A stretch of DNA of 64,000 bases from Fulvivirga ligni (GCF_021389935.1 NZ_CP089979.1:1717001-1781000); one strand, 5' to 3'; positions 43,689 to 51,597 are shown, numbered from the stretch's first letter. The notes: generated by a model not told the origin, from the letters alone. Translations and numbers: made by a program.

Positions 43689-45062
43689 ATGATCAAAAAT
43701 GAAACGTTATGGCAAGAAATAATCGATTTCCAAATTGATGCACCTTTTGGTAACTATTGTTTCTCGGTAAGGCTCGCCAATGAAAATAACTGGACACTAA
43801 ATTTCACACAACTCGCCATTTTAGAATACAAGAAATTTATGTATTTGGCGGCCACATCTGGAGAAATGGTATCTCCCAGCGAAGTGATAGATGTGGTTTG
43901 GCATCAGCATTTAATATTTTCAGATTCTTATGCTCAGCTTTGCAAAATCCTCGGTAAAGACATAAAACATATTCCTTCTACGCACATCAAGGGCCAAAAG
44001 GAACAGTTTGATCATGCGAGGAAACGGACCAGGGAATTGTATGAAATGGAATTTGGCCGTCAGCCTAATGCTATTTGGAAATATGATGACATGTTTGAGC
44101 CTTTGGGTCTGACATTATCCTCCATGTCTTTATCTACGTTGTCAGTGATTGCCGTAGCCATCATATTAGTTCTAATGTATCCCTTCGCGCTATTATTGAA
44201 ACCCGTTTACCTGGTTTTGGGTAATCCACAATTTCTGATAGGCTATATTGCTTTACTTGCACTTGCCTTTATGCTTCTGTGGTATCATACCAGAGAAGAG
44301 GTGGAGTCGAGGATTAGCGAATGTAAGGATGACAACTTTGTTAATAATCTTTCGCCGCTTGAGTTGGTATACGCTAAGGAGGAACAAACCATGGATGTAG
44401 TTCATGTTATCACTGATGTATGCCTAAGGAAGGGGGTACTTGTGGCCGATAGGTATACCATAGATTTAGGAGAATATGCTCCATCAAATGTGATGGAGAC
44501 CACTGTTTATGAGGAGGTTAAATCTTACGAACCTATGATTTATTCTTCATTAGCTAATTTGCTAGTTCTTCAGCCGAATATCACAGCAGTAGGGAAGGTG
44601 ATGAACTACTTTAAAGAGTATTTTAACAGAAGTAAGTTCTTTTTACGTGTTTTCAGTGTAAACCTGGCTGTATTAGGATTCTTTTTGCTTTTTGGAATCG
44701 GGAGATTGATTATAGGTCTGCAAAATGGTAAACCAGTCTTCTTCTTGTTTTATGTCATCCTGCTCACTATTATTATAGCCATTATATATCTGAAGAGAAT
44801 ACAAAGTATCATCCTAAGAAAGGCGGTAGTTAATCTTTATAAACAACCAGAAAGAAATACACGGGAAAATGACTTATGGGATTATGTGCTTACTGGTATT
44901 CCGGCTTGTTCGTTGGTTATTAGAGTTACCGCCAAAAGAATGAAGTCTAGAAAATGGACTCGAAAAGGAGGCGGATATTGGGGTGCTGGATGTGGCACTG
45001 GTTGTGGTTCTTGTGGAAGTAGTGGCTGCGGTGGCGGTTGCGGAGGCTGTGGTGGAAGTTAG
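43689..45062 (+). CDS. Membrane protein with glycine-rich-domain-like N-terminus and six-Cys Gly/Cys tail (TIGR04222-like)
   Basis: I use the ATG at 43689 (457 residues); a TTG at 43680 would add three. Residues about 5-130 match the GRDP-like pattern (LWQEIIDFQIDAPFGNYCFS, then VVWHQHLIFSDSY, with a WHxH motif). Paired membrane segments lie at about 145-180 and 185-205, and two more at about 315-342 and 350-370. A soluble block with DLWDYVLTGIPACSLVIRV follows. The last 30 residues are almost only Gly, Ser and Cys with six cysteines. Such tails occur in TIGR04222-type membrane proteins. The convergent neighbours are an MNIO (DUF692) enzyme and a CPGC protein, so the tail is a plausible modification substrate (inference). 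A shared bidirectional terminator follows. Confidence 0.75.
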   Translation: MIKNETLWQEIIDFQIDAPFGNYCFSVRLANENNWTLNFTQLAILEYKKFMYLAATSGEMVSPSEVIDVVWHQHLIFSDSYAQLCKILGKDIKHIPSTHIKGQKEQFDHARKRTRELYEMEFGRQPNAIWKYDDMFEPLGLTLSSMSLSTLSVIAVAIILVLMYPFALLLKPVYLVLGNPQFLIGYIALLALAFMLLWYHTREEVESRISECKDDNFVNNLSPLELVYAKEEQTMDVVHVITDVCLRKGVLVADRYTIDLGEYAPSNVMETTVYEEVKSYEPMIYSSLANLLVLQPNITAVGKVMNYFKEYFNRSKFFLRVFSVNLAVLGFFLLFGIGRLIIGLQNGKPVFFLFYVILLTIIIAIIYLKRIQSIILRKAVVNLYKQPERNTRENDLWDYVLTGIPACSLVIRVTAKRMKSRKWTRKGGGYWGAGCGTGCGSCGSSGCGGGCGGCGGS

Positions 45063-45077
45063 AAGTATGATGAAATT

Positions 45078-45116
45078 ATTATAGAAGAATAACCCTGATG
45101 AATATTCTTCTATAAT
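45078..45116. terminator. Bidirectional terminator between Cys-tail gene and MNIO gene
   Basis: Perfect 14-bp arms 45078-45091 and 45103-45116 with an 11-base loop (ACCCTGATGAA). It is AT-rich and lies between two convergent stop codons. Confidence 0.65.
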
Positions 45117-45122
45117 CTTATA

Positions 45123-46598
45123 TTAAGTATGCATCACCAAACTCACACTTTCAGTTTCTTGTAGTTCGGGCTCTATAGTAATGCAATAGCTGCCTTGTTC
45201 CAATATTTCCGGGATTTTTTTATTAGACAGGCTTCTTATCATATCCTCGGGGTTAAATGAGATAAAAACCTCTCTTACCTGACCGTCTGTGAGGGTTTTT
45301 AGACTATTGAGCTCGTAAACTATTAAATCTAACAGCGTTAAATCGTCTTCAAGATCATCAAATTTTCTAACCAGATAGGAGCCAAACTCTATTCCATTTT
45401 CGGAGGCAAATAGTAGCGATTGTGAGCTCATCCAGAAATCTGCAAATAGACTTTCTAGCTTTTCTAAGCCATACTTTAATAAAATATACCTGCATGTGAG
45501 CTTCATGGAGCTAACAATAAGTGAGCTCTTAAATTTCTTAATCAGGCTAATGATGATCTTAGTGCCTTCATCTTTCAATAGCAATTCTTCCAACTGACCG
45601 TCGGTATTTACCTGAGCCTGCTTTTCTAAAGCAATTGATCCCAGGGTGGCCTCCCAGTTTTTTACTGAGGGAATGTATTCGACCTGGGCGTTAGATAAAG
45701 GTTGTTGAAATCCTGTTCTAAGTTTTTTCCTGGCTCCCCTTTTATCCCATATGGATCGCATTTTTTCCAGCTGAGTTCTAATGGCTTTTTCTGGAACAAA
45801 ATTTAAATACTCAGGCAGCATTTCAAAAGTTACTGCTTTAAGGTTGGGAAGTTCCTGAACTATGTCATCATATAAGCCCATCAATTCATGATCAGATACA
45901 TTAGAGTGTGCATCCAGATAGTAGCCATTATACTCAAAGCCTCCAGCGAGATGAATTTGAATGATTCTTTCAGGATCTATTTGTCTGATAAGTTCCCTTA
46001 TGTTTTGCCTCCCATTTTTTTGGTTGGCCAGCAGGTTATGAATATCTAATAATATATGACTATCAGATTCTTGAGCCACGGCGTTGATAAATGAGCCATC
46101 TTCGAGCTCAAAAGGATATGGAGAAAGATAATTTACTCCTGTTTCAAATACAAAAGGCAGATTAAAGTGAGAAGAATATTCTCTTATAGTCTTAGAAGCT
46201 ACATTAATGCCTTCTATAGTTTGTAGGGGAGGGAGTAGGAAATTGGTATTATGAATTTGATTGTTAATTCGGATATTGTTGAAGCTAAGGTGCTCGCTTA
46301 GCCATACCGGATTAAGCCTGCGCATCATCTCCTGAAGGTAAGCGATGTGATTAGTGTCAATAGGCATAGAGCTGCCCACAGGGAAGCCTACACCATGAAA
46401 TAATTTGTTTTGTGGAAGTGATTCGAGATAGTTTAGTTCTTCTTCATTAAAAACGTAAGAGTCCTCAGAAGCTCTACCCTTAAGCCAGAATGTTTGAGGT
46501 TCTATTTCTATAAGGTCAATAAGATCTTCGTTAGACTCTATCACGTTTTTAAATCCAGAGAAATAAATAATCCCAATTCCTAGTTCAGGTATATTCAT
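45123..46598 (-). CDS. DUF692 multinuclear non-heme iron oxidase (MNIO) with fused partner-like C-terminal domain
   Basis: A 491-residue protein. Residues 1-285 form the DUF692 TIM barrel. Putative metal ligands are all visible: His69 (FHGVGFPVG), His103 (SEHLSF), Glu152 (VFETGVNYL), Asp185 and His187 (LLDIHNLL), His216 (IQIHLAGG), Asp229 and His231 (YLDAHSN) and Glu259 (TFEMLPEY). DUF692 enzymes use two or three irons to modify cysteines in peptides (MbnB, ChrH and bufferin-type). Most are about 280 residues. This one adds some 200, with a DFW...GSYL...LLDLIVYEL pattern like the HvfC/DUF2063 partner proteins that normally are separate. It follows a 77-residue CPGC protein by 19 bases and faces a Cys-tail membrane protein. 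Confidence 0.85.
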   Translation of the reverse strand: MNIPELGIGIIYFSGFKNVIESNEDLIDLIEIEPQTFWLKGRASEDSYVFNEEELNYLESLPQNKLFHGVGFPVGSSMPIDTNHIAYLQEMMRRLNPVWLSEHLSFNNIRINNQIHNTNFLLPPLQTIEGINVASKTIREYSSHFNLPFVFETGVNYLSPYPFELEDGSFINAVAQESDSHILLDIHNLLANQKNGRQNIRELIRQIDPERIIQIHLAGGFEYNGYYLDAHSNVSDHELMGLYDDIVQELPNLKAVTFEMLPEYLNFVPEKAIRTQLEKMRSIWDKRGARKKLRTGFQQPLSNAQVEYIPSVKNWEATLGSIALEKQAQVNTDGQLEELLLKDEGTKIIISLIKKFKSSLIVSSMKLTCRYILLKYGLEKLESLFADFWMSSQSLLFASENGIEFGSYLVRKFDDLEDDLTLLDLIVYELNSLKTLTDGQVREVFISFNPEDMIRSLSNKKIPEILEQGSYCITIEPELQETESVSLVMHT

Positions 46599-46617
46599 TT
46601 TCTTGGACTTAGTACAA

Positions 46618-46851
46618 TTAGTGACCGATTGGATTTAGTTTTTCATCAAAAGCAAATTGTCTCTCAATGTCAAATCTCAAATCAAATCCTGAATGACAAC
46701 CAGGGCATCCTAACTGATTAAGCACCGAAGCAGTGATCTTATTCATCTGATCAAGGTTGTTAGCCACTTTTACTGGTACAGAAATCCTGATGGTTTTGTC
46801 AATTACAGTAGGTCCGTGTGTAAGACGAACGTCTTTAATAGCATCTTTCAT
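46618..46851 (-). CDS. 77-residue CPGC protein, candidate MNIO precursor or accessory
   Basis: A small soluble protein. Residues 1-42 look like an amphipathic strand-helix (THGPTVIDKTIRISVPVKVA, then NLDQMNKITASVLNQL). The motif GCPGCHSGFD with Cys49 and Cys52 follows, and then a charged tail (IERQFAFDEKLNPIGH). It starts the two-gene reverse unit with the MNIO gene (19-base gap). MNIO substrates are usually short proteins with Cys near the end, so it could be the precursor. A CPGC pair could equally bind metal or carry a thiol as an accessory. No signal peptide. Not recognised as any characterised family. Confidence 0.7.
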   Translation of the reverse strand: MKDAIKDVRLTHGPTVIDKTIRISVPVKVANNLDQMNKITASVLNQLGCPGCHSGFDLRFDIERQFAFDEKLNPIGH

Positions 46852-47095
46852 TTTATTATGGTTTAAATTGATTGAAACTATTTAATCGCATAGTTTCTTA
46901 GGCGTGATGGTTTGATCAATTCATCTGGTACAAAGCTATAGGAATAGTAAGCCTTAGTAAACAGTAGTTTGCCTGAGAATTAAAGGGTGTTTTTCCCTTT
47001 TGTTTTAAGGGATATGTCTGTAAGTGAGTGGGTTGTGCTTTATTTGGGTCGTGGCCTTATTCTTGTTGTAGCTTTGGGAAATCAACAATAACCTA

Positions 47096-47836
47096 ATGAA
47101 ATTATATTATTTACCTATCGTTCTTTCTTTATTCATTACCCATCATTCCTCAGCTCAAGAGCTTTCTACAATAAGTGGAAGGAAATTTTTATATGATGCT
47201 TATTTTATCAACCCAGCAGGAGATACGCTGACTAAAGAAGTCATGGAATGGTATTTTCAGGAGGAGAAATCAAAGCTTCCCCAGCAAAAAAATCTTCATT
47301 TTACCTATTATACGGATACTGTAGGTATTAAGAAATTTATTCATCCACAAGAGAAAGTAAGGAAGAGAATCGCCCGTAACATGTTAAAGGCTGAAAAGAA
47401 GAAGGCCTGGGCCAATTGGACATGGTTACAAAAAGAGATTAATACAGGGTATACTGAGACAGATACGTCTTTCTGGATTCACCCACCGAGAGGTAATCAA
47501 TATATTTATTGCGAACTATCGGGTATGCCAGGTATTGAATACAATGAACTGAAGGTTGGAGGTAACTGGAGCAAAACGTTACTTATATTAGGCGGATATG
47601 GGGATGGGAACGGAAAGTTAATTTCTGATTATGAGGTGAAAAAGGAGGTAAAATATTCAAAAGGAGGTCCTGATGTTGACCATTGCTGGCTGATAGAAGT
47701 AACACATACGCATTCGAAATTAGGCCAGACTTCTTCACAAATAGTCTTTGATTCGAAGAAATATGGATTTTTAGAAATAGTGAATAATTACTATGACGGA
47801 TCAAAAATTGTATTTCAATTGCGTGAAATGTTATGA
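47096..47836 (+). CDS. Secreted hypothetical protein, 246 residues
   Basis: Not recognised. Signal peptide about 1-20 (LYYLPIVLSLFITHHSSAQ). The mature part opens with a strand-rich domain (GRKFLYDAYFINPAGDTLTKE), then a basic stretch (QEKVRKRIARNMLKAEKKKAW). Later comes a beta-rich half (YIYCELSGMPGIEY, WSKTLLILGGYGDGNG, EVKYSKGGPDVDHCWLIEV). Its stop overlaps the start of a small second gene by four bases (ATGA), so it was the first of a unit. That second gene has been cut by repeats. Confidence 0.65.
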   Translation: MKLYYLPIVLSLFITHHSSAQELSTISGRKFLYDAYFINPAGDTLTKEVMEWYFQEEKSKLPQQKNLHFTYYTDTVGIKKFIHPQEKVRKRIARNMLKAEKKKAWANWTWLQKEINTGYTETDTSFWIHPPRGNQYIYCELSGMPGIEYNELKVGGNWSKTLLILGGYGDGNGKLISDYEVKKEVKYSKGGPDVDHCWLIEVTHTHSKLGQTSSQIVFDSKKYGFLEIVNNYYDGSKIVFQLREML

Positions 47837-48009
47837 ATTGGAAAGACCTTGATCAGCAAATAAGAGATTTGGCTTCTAAAGAAGAAGCTACTTTAACTTT
47901 CCTGCAAAGTGTACAATTGGAGGGTAAAGTAGATACATATCAATGCCTTTGTTGGTGTTATCACCAACGAAACCACGAACCGTCTCTGCTAATGATACTG
48001 CCTCCCTAA
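47833..48009 (+). pseudogene. Truncated gene, 5' fragment cut by repeat array
   Basis: An ATGA-coupled ORF starting MNWKDLDQQIRDLASKEEAT, with about 36 residues of normal coding character. At about 47944 the sequence becomes the dispersed repeat (GCCTTTGTTGGTGTTATCA) and the frame runs on to a stop at 48007-48009. The original gene was presumably longer. Product unknown; it was translationally coupled to the secreted hypothetical protein. Confidence 0.55.
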
Positions 48010-48825
48010 TCCTTGTTTTCAACGAGGATTTGTAGAGTCTAGCATTTGGAATGCGAGTATTGCTGAAGGTTATATTTCATCGCTAAGGTTTCTTTACTTT
48101 TTTGCAATCGACCAAAAAAGTAACAAAAAAGTCTTTCTTGCTGCAAGGTCTTCCGAGAGCAAGAGTATTTCATAGATATGCCCTGCCACTAAGGACTTGA
48201 GATAAACCTGCATTTCAAACAACTCTTATCACACGACTGAGCAGCAAGATTTGCATTTATGCATCTGAGGTATTCATTTCATCGCTAAGGTTTCTTTACT
48301 TTTTTGCAATCGACCAAAAAGTAACAAACAAGTCTTTCTTGCTGCAAGGTCTTCCGAGGGCTGGAGTATTTCATAGATATGACCTGCCACTAAGGACTTG
48401 AGATAAACCTGCATTTCAAACAGCTCTTGCCGCACGACTGAGCAGCAAGATTTACTGCATCAACCGAGTCACCCTTAAGGCCTTTGTTGGTGTTATCACC
48501 AACGAATCTACGAACCGTCTCTTCCAATGACACTACCTCCCTACTCCTTGTTTTCAACGAGGATTTGTAGAGTCCAGCATTTGTAATGCGATTATTGCTG
48601 AGGTATTCATTTCATCGCCAAGGTTCCTTTACTTTTTTGCAATCGACCAAAAAAGTAACAAAAAAGTCCTTCTTGCTGCAAGGTCTTCCGAGAGCTGGAG
48701 TATTTCATAGATATGCCCTGCCACTGAGGACTTGAGATTAACGTGCATTTCAAACAGCTCTTGCCGCACGACTGAGCAGCAAGATTTACTGCATCAACCG
48801 AGTCGCCCTGAGCCCCGTCGAAGGG
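47945..48825. repeat. Complex repeat array: two 125-bp and three 178-179-bp units
   Basis: The order is U1 (47945-48070), R1 (48074-48252), R2 (48276-48453), U2 (48480-48602), R3 (48609-48787). U1 and U2 are near-identical, lie 535 bases apart and start with the GTTGGTG-TTAT-CACCAAC hairpin. R units share ATTTCATCGC, TTTTTTGCAATCGACC and AGCAGCAAGATTT, with a few substitutions. A palindrome resembling the dispersed CCTGAGC...CGAAGG elements of many bacteria closes the array (48806-48825). It is noncoding on both strands. The remaining bases to 48903 show nothing. Confidence 0.85.
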
Positions 48826-48903
48826 TTGACGATCAGGATTGCATCTCTTTTTCCTGTGGCTGGCAGCTTGAGATTGTCTAATTGAGTTCTTTTTTATTTT
48901 AAC

Positions 48904-48941
48904 AACTAAATAATTAGTTTATTAACTATAAATTTAGTTAA
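48904..48941 (+). promoter_or_regulatory. Two tandem palindromes directly upstream of the TonB gene
   Basis: Palindrome 1: AACTAA (48904-48909), four bases, TTAGTT (48914-48919). Palindrome 2: TTAACTA (48922-48928), six bases, TAGTTAA (48935-48941). Their centres are 20 bases apart, close to two helical turns, and the second ends eight bases before the ATG. This is the form of a dimeric-repressor operator. The repressor family is not identifiable from sequence. Confidence 0.5.
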
Positions 48942-48949
48942 TTAAAATT

Positions 48950-49624
48950 ATGGAAGTAAAAACGAACAAATCGGCAGATGTAAATAAGAAGCGAGGTCTT
49001 TTTTTTAACATTGGATTACTCATTGCATTAGCCGCAGTAACGGCGGCCTTTGAGTGGAAAAGTTATGATCAGGGAGATATGGTAGACATAGGGCAGGTCT
49101 CAGATGACTTTGAAGACCTTCTGAATATACCACCTACACAGCAGCCCCCGCCACCACCGCCTCAGATTCAGCAGCCTGAAATCATAGAAGTGCCTGATGA
49201 GGAGGAAATTGAAGAGGAAATAGATATTGATCTGGACGTGGAAATTACTGAAGATGAAATTATTGAAGACATCATAGTTGAGGAGGCTCCTGAGGAAGAG
49301 GTAGCCGATGAAATATTTATGATTGTAGAGGAGTCGGCCACTCCAAAGGGCGGCTATGCAGAGTTTTATAAGTACATCCGTGATAACCTCTATTACCCTT
49401 CAAGAGCCAAACGGATGGGTATAGAAGGAAAGGTTTTTGTGCAGTTCGTAGTAAGCGAAGATGGCACGCTCTCGCAGGTACAAGCCATAAAAGGAATTGA
49501 TACGGAGTGTGATAAGGAAGCCGTGAAAGTGGTGCGAAATGCCCCTGCCTGGAATCCACCACGCCAGAGAGGGGTAGCTGTAAAGCAGAGGGTGAGCCTG
49601 GCTATTACATTTAGGCTACAGTAA
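48950..49624 (+). CDS. TonB family energy-transducing protein
   Basis: A 224-residue inner-membrane protein. A short cytoplasmic start is followed by one membrane segment (about 16-35), a Pro-rich run (PPTQQPPPPPPQIQQP, about 61-76) and a very acidic spacer (EEIEEEIDIDLDVEI). The C-terminal TonB fold (about 135-224) has YPSRAKRMGIEGKVFVQFVV, GIDTECDKEAVKVVRNAPAW and VKQRVSLAITFRL. It passes proton-motive force to outer-membrane TonB-dependent receptors. ExbB and ExbD genes are not near. Two palindromes upstream suggest that it is tightly regulated. Confidence 0.9.
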   Translation: MEVKTNKSADVNKKRGLFFNIGLLIALAAVTAAFEWKSYDQGDMVDIGQVSDDFEDLLNIPPTQQPPPPPPQIQQPEIIEVPDEEEIEEEIDIDLDVEITEDEIIEDIIVEEAPEEEVADEIFMIVEESATPKGGYAEFYKYIRDNLYYPSRAKRMGIEGKVFVQFVVSEDGTLSQVQAIKGIDTECDKEAVKVVRNAPAWNPPRQRGVAVKQRVSLAITFRLQ

Positions 49625-49632
49625 ATAAAGGG

Positions 49633-50418
49633 TTAATCATTAGTGAACCGGAAGTTGGGCGACTTTTTCAGAGTGTAAGTCTGCGTTCCGCGTTCACTTT
49701 TATGTTTATCAGGAGTTTCAAAAATTTTAGAGTCTATGGCCACATTGTAAGATATATCTTCTACATGTATCACGTAAAACAATTGGTCATACTGAAACTT
49801 TTCAATAACATAGGGCTCTTTGAAACCATCTTTTACGCGGTAATCTTTGTAATAATATTCATGATGGTCTCCACCAGTATTATGATACTCTTGTTTTACT
49901 ACCAGCTTTGTTTCCTTATCAAAGAAGAGGTATATGGTGCGTTGCCATCGAGCATCCTTAAACCCAATTCTGTATAAGCTGTCCTGTGATTCAGCTTCGC
50001 TTTCTACAGGCATATTAATAATGCTCAATGCATTGATTCTGGGAAAATCTTTGGCCTTTTCAATGAATTCGTCTGAAAGAACTGTTAACCTTTTGGTATC
50101 AGCACTGTAGGTCCATACGCTGTTATTAGTTTCACAATAAACTTTGGTATACAGATCTTCCACCCAATACTTTAAGTAATTATTAGGGGCTGCATAGTAG
50201 TTGATGAAATTCCGTTTGGTTACGCTGGTGGCAAATAGACCTTCACTGGAATATTGCAGCATTTCTTCCTTGCATACCCTGGTTTTCAGCTTCTCCCAAC
50301 TTTCTCTTCCGCCTATGGTTAGTAGGTAGTCATCAATGATTTGTTTAGAGCTTTGAGCAGACAAAGTTAGGCTCAGGCACATGCAAACAGCTAAGGCTGA
50401 CAAGGTTTTAGAAGACAT
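49633..50418 (-). CDS. Secreted LolA-like hypothetical protein, 261 residues
   Basis: Signal peptide about 1-21 (LAVCMCLSLTLSAQ). The mature region has the half-barrel pattern of LolA/LolB-like proteins: SKQIIDDYLLTIGGRESWEK, long antiparallel strands (YLKYWVEDLYTKVYCETNNS, VWTYSADTKRLTVLSD), RTIYLFFDKETKLVVKQEY and PYVIEKFQYDQLFYVIHVED. LolA-like folds carry lipids or lipoproteins in the periplasm. No Lol neighbours here; function unproven. Convergent with the TonB gene, 8 bases apart. Confidence 0.65.
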   Translation of the reverse strand: MSSKTLSALAVCMCLSLTLSAQSSKQIIDDYLLTIGGRESWEKLKTRVCKEEMLQYSSEGLFATSVTKRNFINYYAAPNNYLKYWVEDLYTKVYCETNNSVWTYSADTKRLTVLSDEFIEKAKDFPRINALSIINMPVESEAESQDSLYRIGFKDARWQRTIYLFFDKETKLVVKQEYHNTGGDHHEYYYKDYRVKDGFKEPYVIEKFQYDQLFYVIHVEDISYNVAIDSKIFETPDKHKSERGTQTYTLKKSPNFRFTND

Positions 50419-50521
50419 TATTGCAATATTTTTATTTTCAATATAATCAAATATCCTGTCAAAATTAGATGGATTTTAATAGATTTAAGATCCTTTTAGA
50501 ATAGAAAATATCAGTTGGCGT

Positions 50522-50722
50522 ATGGATAAGTCTCTTTGGAACAGGATTTTAAGTTTTAATCTGGATGAACCTTTAAGTGAGTATGGTTTCTCAACCAGAC
50601 TAGCGAAGGAAAATGCATGGACTCAGAACTTTACCGAACTGGTCACAATTATATTGCGGCCTCATCTTTATCGCATTTGTAATGCCATTACAACAATAAG
50701 GAACCTATTTAAAACGGCATAA
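50522..50722 (+). pseudogene. 5' fragment of a paralogue of the Cys-tail membrane protein
   Basis: The first 40 residues (MDKSLWNRILSFNLDEPLSE, YGFSTRLAKENAWTQNFTEL) align with the start of the gene at 43689 (LWQEIIDFQIDAPFGNY, FSVRLANENNWTLNFTQL), about half the positions being identical. At about 50641 the sequence becomes the four-hairpin repeat, and the frame ends within it at 50722. The rest of the gene is absent. A second gene of the MNIO-linked type was therefore present and was lost. Confidence 0.75.
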
Positions 50723-50779
50723 TAAGGGCATTACAAATGCCCTGAAGGTTGCGCTCGCAATATAGTTGCGACCGAGCTT
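50641..50779 (+). repeat. Four-hairpin repeat element, copy A
   Basis: It is the same ~135-bp element as at 51433. Elements in order: ACAAT-TATATTGCGG, GCATTTGTAATGCC, GGGCATTACAAATGCCC and a CGCAATATAGTTGCG stem with flanking GAGC. Differs from copy B by about a dozen substitutions. It truncates the paralogue gene at its left edge. No protein is encoded. Confidence 0.85.
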
Positions 50780-50839
50780 AAAGGACCAAAGCCTCGAAAA
50801 CCACTAACCAGCCATGAAATATACAGCATGTTGTGTACT

Positions 50840-51409
50840 TTAATTTTCTTTATATTCAAATTTGCGACCGTTAAATCTAACCTCTCTGAATTTCCCTGTT
50901 AATTCGATCTTGCCGTCCTCAAGTTCCTTTTTGATGTTTTTCAATTCTTCAATAAATGAATGATCTTCTAGTTCGATAATTTGCCACTTTTCCTCTATGC
51001 TTAATTCATCTTTATAGTCAGTTCTAGAAAGAATTGATTTGCCTTGTTCGCCAAAATTGGAAATTATTAAATTTCTTGATAGAAAATTATATCCTTTAGA
51101 GTCCAGCCATTCGTAATGAAGTTCACCTAGTCCATCAATTGGGTCTATTCGTTTTTGAATTATGTCATTTATTAAAGCAATGAGGATTTGTTTATGAGCT
51201 TTCCCAAAGTCGAGTCTTGGCGTTATAATTTCAGATACGTAATTTCTAATTGACTTATCATTAAAATCTAGGGATATTAGCTCAGTATAAGTTTCTTCTG
51301 GTAACTCTTCTTCTAGTGATTCTGATTCATAAATCCATTTTTCAAAATCTTGAATTTCAGTTTTCTCTTCTATGAATTGTAGAAATGATATTGAAGTTGA
51401 AGTTTTCAA
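50840..51409 (-). CDS. Orphan hypothetical protein, 189 residues, between two repeat copies
   Basis: Not recognised. It is acidic, soluble and mainly helical with no signal peptide (FEKWIYESESLEEELPEETY, RLDFGKAHKQILIALINDII, DGLGELHYEWLDSKGYNF). The only plausible start is a TTG at 51409, very near the repeat copy at 51433, so the 5' end may have been remodelled. The size and acidic nature recall the immunity-type proteins often found as orphans in polymorphic toxin cassettes, but no motif supports this. Base composition is A+T-richer than the neighbours. Confidence 0.55.
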   Translation of the reverse strand: MKTSTSISFLQFIEEKTEIQDFEKWIYESESLEEELPEETYTELISLDFNDKSIRNYVSEIITPRLDFGKAHKQILIALINDIIQKRIDPIDGLGELHYEWLDSKGYNFLSRNLIISNFGEQGKSILSRTDYKDELSIEEKWQIIELEDHSFIEELKNIKKELEDGKIELTGKFREVRFNGRKFEYKEN

Positions 51410-51432
51410 ATTCTCTTTTACTATTTAGGCTT

Positions 51433-51597
51433 GGCCGCAATTATATTGCGGCCTCATCTTCTTGGCATTTGTAATGCCGCTACAACAATAAAGAACCTAT
51501 TTACACCGGTATGATAAGGGCATTGCAAATGCCCTGAAGGTTACGATCGCAATATAATTGCGACCGAGCTCAAAATATAATTGCAATCGAGCTCAAA
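51433..51597 (+). repeat. Four-hairpin repeat element, copy B
   Basis: Hairpins: GGCCGCAAT-TAT-ATTGCGGCC (51433-51453), GGCATTTGTAATGCC (51464-51478), GGGCATTGCAAATGCCC (51518-51534) and CGCAATATAATTGCG (51549-51563). The last unit is partly duplicated (to about 51597). Same orientation as copy A, with the orphan gene between. Its form resembles a REP-like or MITE-like sequence. No target-site duplication could be identified. Confidence 0.8.

Noticed and set aside
43680-45062. The Gly/Cys tail as a result of a frameshift or sequencing error
   Set aside because: Codon third positions vary, the stop follows at once, a terminator is correctly placed, and tails of this kind are known in such membrane proteins.
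48070-48787. Array with spaced repeats as a CRISPR
   Set aside because: Units are about 178 bp and contiguous with few short spacers; no 24-37-bp repeat with unique spacers and no cas genes.
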